Positions 46,218 to 56,213 of a stretch of DNA of 64,000 nucleotides are shown here, piece by piece. Under the pieces are notes generated by a model. The model had not been told where the DNA came from. It saw nothing but the letters and a program-made list of their open reading frames with translations, and did no database searches. Origin of the DNA: Oceanobacillus sp. CFH 90083. Lineage in GTDB: Bacteria; Bacillota; Bacilli; Bacillales; Amphibacillaceae. The stretch is taken from contig NZ_VIYG01000003.1 of the NCBI RefSeq assembly GCF_009389585.1, forward strand, positions 341,144 to 405,143. Direction: 5' to 3'. The position numbers and the translations under genes were made by a program. The stretch's first letter is position 1. Each line of letters opens with the position of its first letter.

Positions 46218-46751
46218 TTATTCAGAAAATGCGTCAGAGTATTGAACGACGCCATTTACATGCTTTAACGCATCTGGTTCTAATTCCAAGATCATAAATG
46301 CTTCATCTGGAACATCGAACGGGGCTTTGATTCCCCAAAGATTAGCTGGTTTGAAACCAAAGCGGGGATAATAATCGGCATGGCCAAGAACAATTACAGA
46401 ACGAAATCCAGCTGCCTTTGCTTTTTCCAACCCTTCTTTCATCAACCTGGAACCAATGCCTTGTTTTTGATAATCTGGATGTACAGAGACTGGTGCAAGA
46501 GCAAGAGCTTCTGTTACTTGTTCATTGTTTTCAATTGTTATTTCTGAAAAAAGAATTTGACCAATAATGTCACCTTGTGGATTGACCGCCACAATAGATA
46601 GCTCAGGAATGAAAGCATTAGATGTGCGGATACGCTTTACAAGAAAGTGTTCCTGCTGGTCGCTCATTTCTTCGTTTCGAAAAGCTTTTTCAATGAGTGC
46701 TTCTGTTTTTGGATAATCTTTTGATTGTTCTTGTCTAAGCTCTATATTCAC
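46218..46751 (-). CDS. GNAT family N-acetyltransferase
   Basis: A 177-residue acetyltransferase of the YhbS type. Acetyl-CoA motif A reads ALAPVSVHPDYQKQGIGSRL with MKEGLEKAKAAGFRSVIVLG (~83-122); HADYYPRFGFKPA follows. The acceptor is unknown. It starts with GTG at 46751 behind AAAGAGGG. It lies upstream of and in the same direction as the AraC/GyrI gene, 86 bp apart. Confidence 0.85.
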   Translation of the reverse strand: MNIELRQEQSKDYPKTEALIEKAFRNEEMSDQQEHFLVKRIRTSNAFIPELSIVAVNPQGDIIGQILFSEITIENNEQVTEALALAPVSVHPDYQKQGIGSRLMKEGLEKAKAAGFRSVIVLGHADYYPRFGFKPANLWGIKAPFDVPDEAFMILELEPDALKHVNGVVQYSDAFSE

Positions 46752-46900
46752 GGGAATCCCTCTTTCTTAAAGAATAAATTTGGGGAACGGCTTCTCGTTT
46801 ATTTTACTAAATAATAAAGAAATGATAAAACGAAACTTTAATCAGTGAGAGTTTTACGGACGGTTATCTCTGATAAATGATGAAGGAGAGGTATTGTGAC

Positions 46901-47090
46901 ATGGAAAAAGAAGATGTATTTGCGAAGCCTGTTCAGTTCTTTTAGATAATCTTTTGGTTGAGATAAGGCAAATTACAGCTTGTTGCATAATTATCAAGCG
47001 AAGGAAGCAGATAAACAGACGATAGAAAAGCAGGAATTAACAGTCTTCAAAAATGATATGGAGAAAAAAATAACAGAGCTTTTGAAATAA
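46901..47090 (+). pseudogene. Decayed small gene, unidentified
   Basis: AAGGAGAGG and an ATG at 46901 start MEKEDVFAKPVQFF, stopped at 46945. Two other frames continue plausibly: DNLLVEIRQ, then ANYSLLHNYQAKEADKQTIE and KQELTVFKNDMEKKITELLK to a stop at 47088-47090. Two single-base indels would join them into a roughly 60-residue helical protein. I do not recognise the family. The rest of 46752-47204 is gene-free apart from a cre-like site. Confidence 0.45.
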
Positions 47091-47114
47091 TAGAAGCTGT
47101 TTCATATAAATAAA

Positions 47115-47128
47115 GGAAAGCGCTGTCA
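47115..47128 (+). promoter_or_regulatory. cre-like site upstream of the esterase gene
   Basis: GGAAAGCGCTGTCA matches 13 of 14 positions of the CcpA consensus and lies 77 bp before the esterase start. Confidence 0.5.
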
Positions 47129-47204
47129 CTTGTGGGATTCCCTAATTCGTTTTATTCTAAAATATATAATAGCAATAATCAGTTTCAGGAGGAGGAATAT
47201 ATAG

Positions 47205-47954
47205 ATGATTGAGCAATATCCAGTGTTAAAAGACGCAGAGCCATTTTACTTTGAAGGAAATCGTACAGGGGTACTTGTATCTCATGGTTTTACGGGCACA
47301 ACGCAAAGTATGTATCCAATTGGAAAAGCTTTTGCAGATGCAGGCTATACTGTTTATGGTCCGAGGTTAAAAGGTCATGGAACGGCTCCGGAAGATATGG
47401 AAAAATGCACATATCAGGACTGGATAGAATCTATTGAAGAAGCGTATTCCTGGCTTGAAGAAAGATGCGATACGATTTTCATGTGCGGATTATCCATGGG
47501 AGGGACATTGACGCTTTATTCAGCAGCGAAGTATCCGCTGGCAGGAATCATTTTAATCAACGCAGCTGTAGATGTTCCTGCGATGAATGCAGACCAAGAA
47601 GTACGCTTTATTGATGCGATTGGGTCAGATATAAAAAAAACAGGTGTAGCGGAGTTAGCTTATGATAGGACACCGGTAAAATCAATTGGGGAAATAAAGC
47701 AATTAATGAAAGAAACAAAAGCAAATTTAGGAAAAGTAACCTGTCCGGCACTTATTTTTGTTTCTGAGGAAGACCATGTTGTTCCGCCGGATAATTCCCA
47801 AATAATATTGGACAGAATAGCTTCAGAGCAAAAAGAAATCATCACAATGAAGGAAAGCTATCATGTAGCAACATTGGATAATGACCAGGGAATAATTATC
47901 GAAAAATCTCTGAATGCATTAAAATCATGGTGGGAGACAGATAAAAGCAGATAA
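47205..47954 (+). CDS. est: Carboxylesterase (alpha/beta hydrolase, Est30 type)
   Basis: A 249-residue cytosolic hydrolase. Oxyanion-hole motif VSHGFTGTTQSM (~25), nucleophile in MCGLSMGGTLTLYSA (Ser ~96), acid in VSEEDHVVPP (Asp ~194), catalytic His in SYHVATLDND (~224). This matches thermostable-type Bacillus carboxylesterases that cleave short acyl esters. GGAGGAGG lies upstream of the ATG. It stands alone. Confidence 0.88.
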   Translation: MIEQYPVLKDAEPFYFEGNRTGVLVSHGFTGTTQSMYPIGKAFADAGYTVYGPRLKGHGTAPEDMEKCTYQDWIESIEEAYSWLEERCDTIFMCGLSMGGTLTLYSAAKYPLAGIILINAAVDVPAMNADQEVRFIDAIGSDIKKTGVAELAYDRTPVKSIGEIKQLMKETKANLGKVTCPALIFVSEEDHVVPPDNSQIILDRIASEQKEIITMKESYHVATLDNDQGIIIEKSLNALKSWWETDKSR

Positions 47955-48028
47955 CTTATTGGCTTTTGATCATAGCTGCTGAATAAGCATGAGGTCCATA
48001 TGGATTGTCTGTTTCATGAACCATTTTA

Positions 48029-48056
48029 AGGGATGACGCCAGATAGAGTCATCCCT
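48029..48056. terminator. Hairpin between est and yrzQ-like gene
   Basis: AGGGATGAC (48029-48037) pairs with GTCATCCCT (48048-48056). There is no long T run on either side, so termination is probable but weak. Confidence 0.45.
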
Positions 48057-48095
48057 GGTTGTCACCTTAAAAACAAATGCTCCTGCATTCGTATT

Positions 48096-48344
48096 TTAAG
48101 ATGACTGTGTTTGATTCTGCCCTCCACTATTACCCTGATTCATTGCCTGACCACCGCCAGAAAGCATATCCTGGAATGGCTTTGCAATATCCTGCATGGT
48201 GGAGCTATTCATGGAATTGGAAAGCTTTTGTGACATGTTTTGGAATGATCCATTTTGCATACCCATGCTTATACCATAGGCTGCCGCACCCGCTAATCCT
48301 GCAGCAATTAGTGACGTAGTCATTCCTTTTTTATTATTCATCAT
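48096..48344 (-). CDS. YrzQ family (DUF3918) small protein
   Basis: An 82-residue protein with a short basic N-terminus and one hydrophobic segment MTTSLIAAGLAGAAAYGISM. A Met/Asn/Gln/Ser-rich tail follows. This matches the DUF3918/YrzQ pattern of Bacillaceae; the function is unknown, probably a small membrane-associated protein. It is monocistronic. Confidence 0.65.
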   Translation of the reverse strand: MMNNKKGMTTSLIAAGLAGAAAYGISMGMQNGSFQNMSQKLSNSMNSSTMQDIAKPFQDMLSGGGQAMNQGNSGGQNQTQSS

Positions 48345-48649
48345 TAATTATCATCCCTATCCATTTAGAATATGAATCAACAACGATACTTAGTATGGAA
48401 CTAAAATTGAAAAATATACGGCGGTTTTGTGATTGTTATGGATATTTTTCTGTGGGGTTGTTTTCATCAAATGGTGGAAGAGAGAAGCGGGTTCGACTTA
48501 TAAGGGAGACTGCTTTTTCTGGCAAATAGAGGAGCAGTGAAAATAAACGAATATATGCTGGATTTTATCACATGACTATGCTAATATAATAACAGAACAT
48601 ACATTCTTGTTAAGTCATCAAATTCGCACTATGAAAGGACTTGATACGA
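48345..48649. other. Gene-free stretch
   Basis: No gene supported. It must hold the promoters of the YrzQ-like gene and the Rpn gene; TAATATAATAAC near 48582-48593 is a possible -10 region for the latter. Confidence 0.35.
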
Positions 48650-49651
48650 TTGGAGATTCAAAATCCACATGACAAATTCTTCAAAGCAACATTTGCTAAT
48701 GTGGAGGTAGTGAAGGATTTTATTACGCACTTTCTCCCCTCTTCCATTCGCAAAATCATTGATGTAACATCGATTCAACCCCAGAAAGACAGCTTCATCG
48801 ATCATGATCTTCAAGAATATTTCTCCGATTTACTATTCCAGACGAAAATTCATAACAAACTAGCCTATATATACCTCCTTTTCGAGCATAAAAGCTATCA
48901 TGATTACTATACTTCTCTGCAGTTACTGCGATATATGGTTGAAATTTGGGAAACCAGACGGGATAATGACAAAGAAGATATGTTACCCATTATCATGCCA
49001 GTTGTCCTGTACCATGGTAAAGAGACCTGGCATGCAGGTACTTCATTCTGTAATCTCCTCGAAGGGTACAAGGATTTCCCGCCAGAAATACAGAAATATG
49101 TGCCTGATTATGAATTCTTTCTATACGATGTATCCGATTATGAGGATAAAGAAGTACAATTGAATGTGTTCCTGCGAATCGTTCTAATGGTATTTCGGGA
49201 CATCCGTAAAAACGATATCCAAGTGGTTCTGGACACTGTTTACCAATCCATCGAGTATCTGCAGCAGGTACAGGACCAGAAAACAGCAACACAGTTCCTT
49301 GAAACACTGTTTTATTATGTATTCCGTGTCAATCGCCGTCTTACAAAAAAACATTATTATGATATAATTAACCATGCAGGAAATACTTATAAAGAAGGGA
49401 GCGAACTGGCGATGACTTTAGCAGAAATTTTTCGGAATGAAGGCATGGAGGAAGGTCTAAAAAAAGGCAAAGCTGAGGGGAAAGCAGCATTAGCTAATAC
49501 TGCAATTCGATTAATCACAAAGTTTGTAGCTCCACTTTCAGAAGATATAAAGAAAAAGATACACAAACAGGAAATAAGTACGTTAGAAACAATGATGGAG
49601 CATATAGATGAATTGGAGACAATTGAAGACGTCAAACAATACTTGAAATAG
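48650..49651 (+). CDS. Rpn family recombination-promoting nuclease (PD-(D/E)XK)
   Basis: A 333-residue protein of the Rpn/transposase_31 family. It has IQNPHDKFFKATFANVEVVK at the N-terminus, YFSDLLFQTKI with the nuclease Asp, YLLFEHKSYHD with the ExK pair (~75), VVLYHG, and a C-terminal NEGMEEGLKKGKAEGKAAL. Rpn proteins are DNA endonucleases that promote recombination and often occur as scattered accessory genes. TTG at 48650 is ten bases after AAAGGA and is preferred to TTG at 48641, which is one base away. A strong ATG start is absent, which is usual for this family in Bacillaceae. Confidence 0.82.
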   Translation: MEIQNPHDKFFKATFANVEVVKDFITHFLPSSIRKIIDVTSIQPQKDSFIDHDLQEYFSDLLFQTKIHNKLAYIYLLFEHKSYHDYYTSLQLLRYMVEIWETRRDNDKEDMLPIIMPVVLYHGKETWHAGTSFCNLLEGYKDFPPEIQKYVPDYEFFLYDVSDYEDKEVQLNVFLRIVLMVFRDIRKNDIQVVLDTVYQSIEYLQQVQDQKTATQFLETLFYYVFRVNRRLTKKHYYDIINHAGNTYKEGSELAMTLAEIFRNEGMEEGLKKGKAEGKAALANTAIRLITKFVAPLSEDIKKKIHKQEISTLETMMEHIDELETIEDVKQYLK

Positions 49652-49669
49652 AAAAAACACGGGGGGCCT

Positions 49670-49703
49670 AATTTCCTGTGTTTAAGGAAATTCGAGTATT
49701 TTT
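49670..49703 (+). terminator. Terminator after the Rpn gene
   Basis: AATTTCC (49670-49676) pairs with GGAAATT (49686-49692), then a T-rich tract. Confidence 0.55.
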
Positions 49704-49849
49704 TAATGAGATAATAGCTGGTAAAAAGAAAAAATGACTTGATTAACTTCGATGTGGAGCCGAAATGAATCAAGCCATTTAGCTGTATACTTAAAATGTT
49801 AGCATTTTAAAGTGAGTATCATGTATATATTACAGTACTTTTCAGGCAA

Positions 49850-50719
49850 TTATACAAAAGGTTTCACCAATTTCCCTTCACTGCCAACCATTTTTATCTT
49901 AGAAACCACCATTTCAATCGCCGCATCTTTAGCTTTTTGTAAATATTGTCTTGGATCTAATTGGTCAGGATACTCCTTGAAATGATCGGCAATTGCCTGT
50001 GAATAAGCATTTTTTAACTCTGTAGAAACATTTACTTTCGCCATTCCAAGCGAGACACATTTACGAACGTCCTTATCAGGTACAGCGGACCCGCCATGTA
50101 ATACAAGCGGAACATCGACAAGCCCGGCAATTTTTTGAATGCGATCGAAATCAATGTCTGGGTCACCTTTATAGATTCCATGCGCTGTACCGATAGCCGG
50201 AGCGAGTGTAGGTACCCCTGTTTGTTCTACGAAAGCAACGCATTCCTCAGGTATTGCTTTCTGAGCATCTTTCTCGTCTACAACGATATCATCTTCTACA
50301 CCGCCTACTTTTCCAAGCTCTGCTTCTATGTTAACCCCCAATGAGTTTGCTAAATCAACAACTTCTTTCGTTCTTGCTATGTTTTCTTCAAATGGATGCA
50401 TAGAAGCATCAATCATAACAGAAGTATAGCCTGCGCGGACACATTGTTTGATCAGCTCATAATCTGTGCAATGATCAAGATGTAGGCCGATTGGCACTTC
50501 ATAATAATCAGATGCTGCATTTGCAACTTCCACAATATTTTTTGCGCCTAATGATTTCACCGTTCCCATCGTTGTTTGCAAAATAACAGGTGAATGTAAC
50601 CGGGCTGCTCCTTCCACCACCCAAAAGATACTGTCAAAAGAATGGACGTTAAATGCGACAATACCATAACCGTCTTTTTTGGCTTGATTTAGCATTGGTG
50701 TCGTAGAGTATAAAGTCAT
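49850..50719 (-). CDS. Class II fructose/tagatose-bisphosphate aldolase
   Basis: A 289-residue zinc TIM-barrel aldolase. LHLDHCTDYELIKQCVRAG (zinc His, ~79), MIDASMHPFEENI (~101), IEAELGKVGGVEDD (~131), IGTAHGIYKG (zinc His, ~177) and LVLHGGSAVPD (~206) are class II signatures. The neighbouring sugar-kinase and GatD-like fragments suggest a tagatose-1,6-bisphosphate substrate (GatY/KbaY-like). It is intact, but both neighbours are broken, so its pathway is probably cut. GGAGAG precedes the ATG; it follows the kinase remnant by 21 bp. Confidence 0.85.
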   Translation of the reverse strand: MTLYSTTPMLNQAKKDGYGIVAFNVHSFDSIFWVVEGAARLHSPVILQTTMGTVKSLGAKNIVEVANAASDYYEVPIGLHLDHCTDYELIKQCVRAGYTSVMIDASMHPFEENIARTKEVVDLANSLGVNIEAELGKVGGVEDDIVVDEKDAQKAIPEECVAFVEQTGVPTLAPAIGTAHGIYKGDPDIDFDRIQKIAGLVDVPLVLHGGSAVPDKDVRKCVSLGMAKVNVSTELKNAYSQAIADHFKEYPDQLDPRQYLQKAKDAAIEMVVSKIKMVGSEGKLVKPFV

Positions 50720-50740
50720 TGAAATCTCTCCTTATTATTT

Positions 50741-51235
50741 TTATAGTTCTTCCAATGTAATCTGTTCTTTTATTTCATTTACATCGTTCATATCAATATG
50801 CGGGTACCAATATAAGCAGTTCGAAGCAGCAAAACTGCTTGCCTCAATTAAAGCGGTTTTGATTTCTTTATTCGATTGAAGCGCTTCTAACAATTTTCCA
50901 AGAAAAATATCTCCGGAAGCTGTTGCATTTTTTGCTGTTATTTTTGGCAAGGTAATGCGATAGCATTTTCCGTGAATTTTTGCAATGGAACCATCACCAC
51001 CTAAGGTAATAATGATATTTTTCAGCGTTGTATCATTCTTTAAAAGGGTAATGATTCCTTCTGTTGTATCTGCTGTTTTATCTTTTAACTCTAAATATTC
51101 GGATTCATTTACTTTTAATAACCATGGATTCGCTTCGATACTTTTGGATAAAGTTTCGCCGCTGCTGTCTATCACGCATTTTGCTCCTTTTGCCTGTAAA
51201 GAAATAATTAAATCACGGTAGAAATTTGGTTCCCG
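50741..51235 (-). pseudogene. 5'-truncated PfkB family sugar kinase (tagatose-6-P kinase-like)
   Basis: About 165 C-terminal residues of a roughly 310-residue PfkB kinase: SREPNFYRDLIISLQAKGAK, LKVNESEYLEL (~60), IIITLGGDGSI, and the catalytic anion-hole segment ATASGDIFLGKLLEAL, where the usual GAGD reads ASGD. The sugar-binding N-terminal half is missing. The break lies at about 51225-51238, exactly where a truncated dehydrogenase begins on the opposite strand. The open frame runs 42 bp past the break into dehydrogenase sequence. It is expected to be non-functional. Confidence 0.78.
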
Positions 51236-51941
51236 GGAGCAGGGAGCAATGGCTGAATATGTTGCTGTAAATGCCAAAAATATTCTGCCTTTACCGGATG
51301 AGATTACAGATCAGGAAGCAGCATTGATTGAGCCATTAACCGTTGCTATCCATGGGATTGAAAAAGTTGATATCCACGCTGGAGCAAGGGTGGTTGTTTT
51401 TGGAGTAGGAACAATTGGGATGATGTCACTGCTTGCATTGCGGGCAAAAGGAGCAGGAGAAATCACAGTTATTGATATCGACAATACGAAGCTGGAAATG
51501 GCGAAAGAATTAGGTGCGGCAGTAACTGTGAATTCATTGTCTGTTGATTTGGATGATTACTTTAAACAAAATCAAAGACCGGAAATCGTGGTAGAAACAG
51601 CTGGTGTTCCACAGACACAGATTCAGTCACTGAGTGTAGTGGAGAAGCTTGGTCAAGTAGTATATGTTGGCACAGCAAAGAAAGAGATTACTTTTCCAGC
51701 AGATGTGTTTGAAAGAATTCTAAGAGCAGAATTAAAAGTATACGGTTCCTGGATGTCCTATTCCGCTCCATTTCCGGGGTTTGAATGGACTGCGGCTTTG
51801 CAATATATGAAGGATGGGAAAATTGATGTAAAGCCATTAATTCATGAAGTAAATCCATTAGAAGTCAAAGAAGAACCTTTTCAAAAAATGATTGATCCGG
51901 ATAATCATTCGATTAAATTTTTATATGATGTAAGACAGTAG
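51228..51941 (+). pseudogene. 5'-truncated zinc-dependent dehydrogenase (GatD-like)
   Basis: The frame reads GSREQGAMAEYVAVNAKNIL onward: catalytic-domain end, then a Rossmann fold with VVVFGVGTIGMMSLLALRAK (~60) and VIDIDNTKLEMAKELGA. The roughly 110 N-terminal residues with the catalytic zinc cysteine/histidine and structural zinc ligands are absent. The family (galactitol-1-P 5-dehydrogenase-like) would make tagatose-6-P. An ATG at 51249 is open but lacks a convincing ribosome binding site. It points away from the kinase remnant. Confidence 0.8.
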
Positions 51942-51951
51942 TGATAAGAGA

Positions 51952-51995
51952 AACCTTGAAGGGAGCAGTTTAGTTACGACCTTCCGGGTTTTTTG
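51952..51995 (+). terminator. Terminator after the dehydrogenase remnant
   Basis: AACCTTGAAGG (51952-51962) pairs with CCTTCCGGGTT (51980-51990), allowing G-U pairs, with a T6 tail. Confidence 0.7.
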
Positions 51996-52109
51996 TTGTA
52001 CTTTGACCGGAATGTATTGTTGTATAAGAAAGCTAAGTTCAATTTCAAAATTCATCAATTGCGATAGTAAAATGTTCTTGATATATTATAAAAAAGGAGT
52101 TGAATCAAA

Positions 52110-52235
52110 ATGGCAGTTAAAATGCGAAATGCTCCAACAGCTAAAGGCGAAGACACAAAAAGATTTATTGAGAAAACCATCAGGAATAAAGCAAAAAAAT
52201 TAGCAGAAGCTGATAAAAATAAAAAATGTAAATAA
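52110..52235 (+). CDS. Small basic protein, 41 residues, unknown
   Basis: AAAAAGGAG is followed eleven bases later by an ATG opening a 41-codon frame: MAVKMRNAPTAKGEDTKRFI, then EKTIRNKAKKLAEADKNKKC and K. It is highly charged, with 12 Lys and helical character, and has no signal peptide. The strong Shine-Dalgarno and the terminator-like sequence after it support expression. I do not recognise the family; a small DNA/RNA-binding or ribosome-associated protein is possible. Confidence 0.55.
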   Translation: MAVKMRNAPTAKGEDTKRFIEKTIRNKAKKLAEADKNKKCK

Positions 52236-52316
52236 AGAGAATACAACCATGAACCTTCCTATTGCACAGTAAATCCACATAGGTTCTTTTAATTGAATTA
52301 TTTAATCCAATGTAAA

Positions 52317-52346
52317 AAAACGGACTGTGCTTCATCAGCCCGTTTT
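52317..52346. terminator. Terminator of the gal operon
   Basis: AAAACGG (52317-52323) pairs with CCGTTTT (52340-52346), with an inner CTG/CAG pairing. On the minus strand a T run follows; it may also stop the small gene on the plus strand. Confidence 0.75.
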
Positions 52347-52362
52347 TATTTTAGTAAATCCA

Positions 52363-53841
52363 TCACTTATTCAATGCATCAATAAATCTTTCAAACGCAG
52401 CTTTTTCTTTAAATACCCCGGCATCTTCCAGCACTCGCTTGAATTTCAAGCCGAGTTCTTGCTGCAATACACCCTCTGCCTGCTCTTCACTGGAAATATT
52501 TCCATATTTATTTTTTATATGATTCGTCCATTCCTGATGATAGTCAGCGATATTACTCGGCTTTCCGCATAAATCCTTTCTGATCTCATGCAATTCATCC
52601 TTTAATCTTGCTGGCAGAACAGCAAGACCCATTACTTCGATCAGCCCGATATTTTCTTTTTTGATATGATGAACATCTGCATGAGGATGGAAAATCCCTA
52701 GCGGATATTCACTGGATGTGCGGTTGTTGCGTAATACCAGGTCCAGTTCATAGCTGCCTTCACGCATTCTGGCAATCGGTGTAATGGTATTATGCGGTGT
52801 AGCGCCAGAAAATGCTTGTACCTCTGCTTGTTCATCAGAATAGCCTTTCCATGTTTGCAAAATATGATCAGCAGCATCAAGTAGGGATTGTTTATCCTCA
52901 CTCTGCAATCGAATCACTGATAAAGGCCATTTTAAAACGGCAGCTGAGACATTATCGAAGTCTCGAATAGAAAGTGAAAAAGCATTCTCTGCCTTGGTCA
53001 TCGCAAATTCATAATTTCCAGCCTGATAATGATCATGACTTAAAATAGAGCCGCCGACAATTGGTAAATCCGCATTGGAACCAATAAAATAATGTGGAAA
53101 CTTTTCAGTAAATGTAACCAGACGTTCAAAGGCTTGCTTATCAATTTTCATATCACGATGTACCTCTGCAAGTAAAATACTATGCTCGTTGTAATAAACA
53201 TAGGGTGAATACTGAAAATACCAGGTTTCATTTACTAAAGGAACTTTGATTACACGGTGATTTGCTCTTGCCGGGTAACCAGTTCGTCCTGCATATCCCT
53301 CATTTTCAACACATAAGAGACATTTAGGGTAGGAAATCGTCTGCTTGAGCGCTCTTTCCCTTTTGATTTGCTCCGGATCTTTTTCAGGCTTAGACAGATT
53401 AATGGTAATATCGAGGTTACCGTAGTTTGTTTCTGCTTGAAAATGAATATTTTTACTGATGCGATTCATTTGGATATAATTATTATTTTGGCTTAAGGCA
53501 TAGAAATAATCGGTCGCTGCTTTTGGTGATTCGGCATATTTTTCATTAAAAATAGCATTCACAACAGAGGGGCGGGCAACAAAGCAATTCATTACATTAG
53601 CTGCTAGTATTTCTTTCGCATCAAAAACATTCTCAATAATGTGATTTTCTACCGCATAATCCACTATTTTATCCACTAGATTAGGGATGGAATCTATTGT
53701 CGGCTCCAATGTCTGTTCTGGAAAGTCCTCTATTCTTAATAAAGCCATAACTTGATTTCGCGCATAAATTTGATCGGATGCTTCGATTAAATTTTTCTCC
53801 ATTGCTTTGTCGATTAACCCCTGGATGTCATGATAAATCAT
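52363..53841 (-). CDS. galT: UDP-glucose-hexose-1-phosphate uridylyltransferase (Firmicutes GalT type)
   Basis: A 492-residue enzyme of the second GalT class found in Gram-positives. Blocks: [20 protein letters not shown] (~187), the catalytic region [19 protein letters not shown] (HDH, ~287), [14 protein letters not shown] (~360) and the C-terminal [20 protein letters not shown] (~401). It exchanges UDP between UDP-glucose and galactose-1-P. The start at 53841 has AGGAGGTG upstream and overlaps the galE stop (ATGA). Last gene of galKET. Confidence 0.93.
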   Translation of the reverse strand: MIYHDIQGLIDKAMEKNLIEASDQIYARNQVMALLRIEDFPEQTLEPTIDSIPNLVDKIVDYAVENHIIENVFDAKEILAANVMNCFVARPSVVNAIFNEKYAESPKAATDYFYALSQNNNYIQMNRISKNIHFQAETNYGNLDITINLSKPEKDPEQIKRERALKQTISYPKCLLCVENEGYAGRTGYPARANHRVIKVPLVNETWYFQYSPYVYYNEHSILLAEVHRDMKIDKQAFERLVTFTEKFPHYFIGSNADLPIVGGSILSHDHYQAGNYEFAMTKAENAFSLSIRDFDNVSAAVLKWPLSVIRLQSEDKQSLLDAADHILQTWKGYSDEQAEVQAFSGATPHNTITPIARMREGSYELDLVLRNNRTSSEYPLGIFHPHADVHHIKKENIGLIEVMGLAVLPARLKDELHEIRKDLCGKPSNIADYHQEWTNHIKNKYGNISSEEQAEGVLQQELGLKFKRVLEDAGVFKEKAAFERFIDALNK

Positions 53842-54839
53842 TTTAAAACACCTCCTGAATAACCGTTTGGATTGTTGGAGTGCCAATTCCATGCGTCCGC
53901 TATAATTTTCTCAATCGAGGTGCGGGAAGGCTGCCAGCGCAATATTTCTTTTGCTTTTTCAGAACTGGCAATAAGAATACTCGGATCTCCGGCACGCCGG
54001 CTGCTGATTTGAGAAGGAATTGCTTTTCCGGTCACTTTACGGGCTGCTTCGATCATTTCCTTCACAGAAAACCCTTGATTACTTCCTAGATTGAAAATAT
54101 CGCTTTGTCCATTTTCTTTTAAATAGTCTAATGCCAGAAGGTGAGCCTGGATGAGATCCTCCACATGAATATAATCTCGTATGCAGGTACCATCCGGTGT
54201 ATCATAGTCGTCTCCAAATATAGTGATTACTTCGCGTTGGTCGAGAGCTGTCTCTAAAATAATTGGTATCAGGTGCGTCTCTGGAGAGTGATCTTCGCCA
54301 ATTTCAGCTGATTCTCTTGCTCCGGCGACATTAAAATAGCGTAAGGAAACATAACGGATACCATGTGCGTATTCCGTCCACTTCATTAACTTTTCCATCG
54401 TCAGTTTAGTTTCTCCATAGGCATTAGTCGGATTTACCTCTAATTTTTCCGTGATCGGAATGGTTTCCGGTTCTCCATACGTCGCTGCCGTAGAAGAAAA
54501 TACGATTTTATTTACTTCAAATTCTACCATGACCTTGAGTAACACCTGTGTGCCATAAACGTTGTTATCAAAGTATTTAAGCGGATTTTCCATCGATTCT
54601 CCAACAAGTGAATTTGCCGCAAAATGAACCACTGCATCAATCGATTCATTTGCAAAAACGTTTCGTAAAAAGTCAATATGCTGGATATCCCCCTGGTAGA
54701 AAGAAGCATCAGGGTGAATTGCTTCTCTATGACCTGTTTCCAAATTATCAACAACGACGACATGCTCTCCGCAGTCAATTAATTGATATACTGCATGGGA
54801 GCCTATATAACCCGCTCCACCTAACACTAAAATGCTCAT
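53838..54839 (-). CDS. galE: UDP-glucose 4-epimerase
   Basis: A 333-residue extended-SDR enzyme with the NAD-binding [20 protein letters not shown] (3-22), VDNLETGH, catalytic Ser/Thr in [11 protein letters not shown] (~122) and Tyr in [13 protein letters not shown] (~147, YxxxK). C-terminal substrate loops include [18 protein letters not shown]. It regenerates UDP-glucose from UDP-galactose. Four-base overlaps on both sides (galK stop, galT start) show tight coupling. Confidence 0.95.
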   Translation of the reverse strand: MSILVLGGAGYIGSHAVYQLIDCGEHVVVVDNLETGHREAIHPDASFYQGDIQHIDFLRNVFANESIDAVVHFAANSLVGESMENPLKYFDNNVYGTQVLLKVMVEFEVNKIVFSSTAATYGEPETIPITEKLEVNPTNAYGETKLTMEKLMKWTEYAHGIRYVSLRYFNVAGARESAEIGEDHSPETHLIPIILETALDQREVITIFGDDYDTPDGTCIRDYIHVEDLIQAHLLALDYLKENGQSDIFNLGSNQGFSVKEMIEAARKVTGKAIPSQISSRRAGDPSILIASSEKAKEILRWQPSRTSIEKIIADAWNWHSNNPNGYSGGVLK

Positions 54840-56014
54840 TTGATAGCTCCCTCCGTTATTTCTTTTGCACCATCAGCAATTGAAGCAGTATAAAATGTTG
54901 GTTCATAGCCAATGTTATCTTGGTATTTCTTCTTTAGATTTTTCTTAAAAGCAGTTACTGCATCCTGATGGACAATCGCTATTGCACATCCCCCAAACCC
55001 GGCGCCAGTCATGCGTGCACCAAGGACACCCTCCTGTTGCCAGGCTGTTTCTGCAATGGTATCTAATTCAATCCCGGTGACTTCATAATCAGACTGAAGG
55101 GAAAGGTGAGATGCATTCATTAATTGACCAAAAGCCTTTAAATCATTATTACGCAGTTCTTCCAGTGCTTCTAATGTCCGTGCATTTTCGTATACAACAT
55201 GTTTTGCGCGTTTTTGGTTTGTTGGATCTGTAATAAGATGCTTCCATTTTTCAAATTGTTCTATCGATAATTCACCAAGACTATGAATGGAGAGCTCCTT
55301 TTGAAAGTCTGCGAGCGCCTGTTGGCATTGCTGGAAACGTTCATTATATTTCGATGTTGTTAATGAACGCTGTTTATTCGTATTAATAATGACAATCTCG
55401 TAATCTTGCAATTCAAGCGGTGCATAGTCATATACAAGTGTTTGGCAGTTCAATAGAATAGCATGGTTTTCTTTCCCCATCCCCACAGCAAACTGGTCCA
55501 TTATCCCGCTGTTTAGACCCATGTACTTATTTTCTACTTTTTGACCAATTTGAATCAATTGAAGACGGTCTATTTTTAAATCAAAGATACCCTCCAATAA
55601 AACACCAGTTACTAATTCTAAGGAAGCGGATGAAGAAAGACCTGCACCGTTCGGGATATTACCATAAAATAAAATATCTGCTCCGAATCCAATAGGGTAG
55701 CCCTCCTGCTCGATATATTGAATCATTCCCTTTGGGTAGTTTGCCCAGCCATGCACCGTTTGATAAGACAGGTTATTCAGATCACATTCTACTATTCCGC
55801 TCTCAGGAGCGTTTAAAGAGTAGAAACGGAATGTTCGATCACTTCTTTTTCGCCCGAGTGCGTATGTTCCAAATGAGATAGAAGCGGGGAAGACATAACC
55901 GCCGTTATAATCCGTGTGTTCACCGATAAGGTTAATCCGTCCGGGAGCGAAAAAGTACTGAGGTGAAGCTGTCGTATGAAAGATGCTTTGAAATTCCTGT
56001 GTTAAATTTGTCAT
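54836..56014 (-). CDS. galK: Galactokinase
   Basis: A 392-residue GHMP kinase: the galactokinase signature [20 protein letters not shown] (~24-43), [13 protein letters not shown] (~119, phosphate loop), [16 protein letters not shown] with the catalytic Asp, and C-terminal [15 protein letters not shown] (~335). It phosphorylates galactose released by the alpha-galactosidase. First gene of galKET; AGGAGGTAC precedes the ATG. The 199-bp gap upstream ends the ABC permease gene. Confidence 0.95.
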   Translation of the reverse strand: MTNLTQEFQSIFHTTASPQYFFAPGRINLIGEHTDYNGGYVFPASISFGTYALGRKRSDRTFRFYSLNAPESGIVECDLNNLSYQTVHGWANYPKGMIQYIEQEGYPIGFGADILFYGNIPNGAGLSSSASLELVTGVLLEGIFDLKIDRLQLIQIGQKVENKYMGLNSGIMDQFAVGMGKENHAILLNCQTLVYDYAPLELQDYEIVIINTNKQRSLTTSKYNERFQQCQQALADFQKELSIHSLGELSIEQFEKWKHLITDPTNQKRAKHVVYENARTLEALEELRNNDLKAFGQLMNASHLSLQSDYEVTGIELDTIAETAWQQEGVLGARMTGAGFGGCAIAIVHQDAVTAFKKNLKKKYQDNIGYEPTFYTASIADGAKEITEGAIK

Positions 56015-56175
56015 AAGTACCTCCTGATTTCAATTAAATGATTAAATGCATTCATGAAATGTCACTTTCTGTTTATCCAGCAATTTCCTTCCCTAAAAAA
56101 TATTTTATAAAGAGGGGAAAGCAGGTGATGTATTCAAATTATAATGAAATGTAAACAAATGTTTGTCCTGAAGAA

Positions 56176-56209
56176 AGCTTCTTACGATACAAATTTACCG
56201 TAAGAAGCT
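56176..56209 (-). terminator. Hairpin between ABC permease and galK
   Basis: AGCTTCTTACG (56176-56186) pairs perfectly with CGTAAGAAGCT (56199-56209) directly after the permease stop on the minus strand. The following T run is weak, so partial read-through into galKET is likely. Confidence 0.6.
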
Positions 56210-56213
56210 CTGC

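Noticed and set aside
48077-48319. 80-codon plus-strand frame over the YrzQ-like gene
   Set aside because: Antisense to the YrzQ-like gene, whose composition and motif are convincing.
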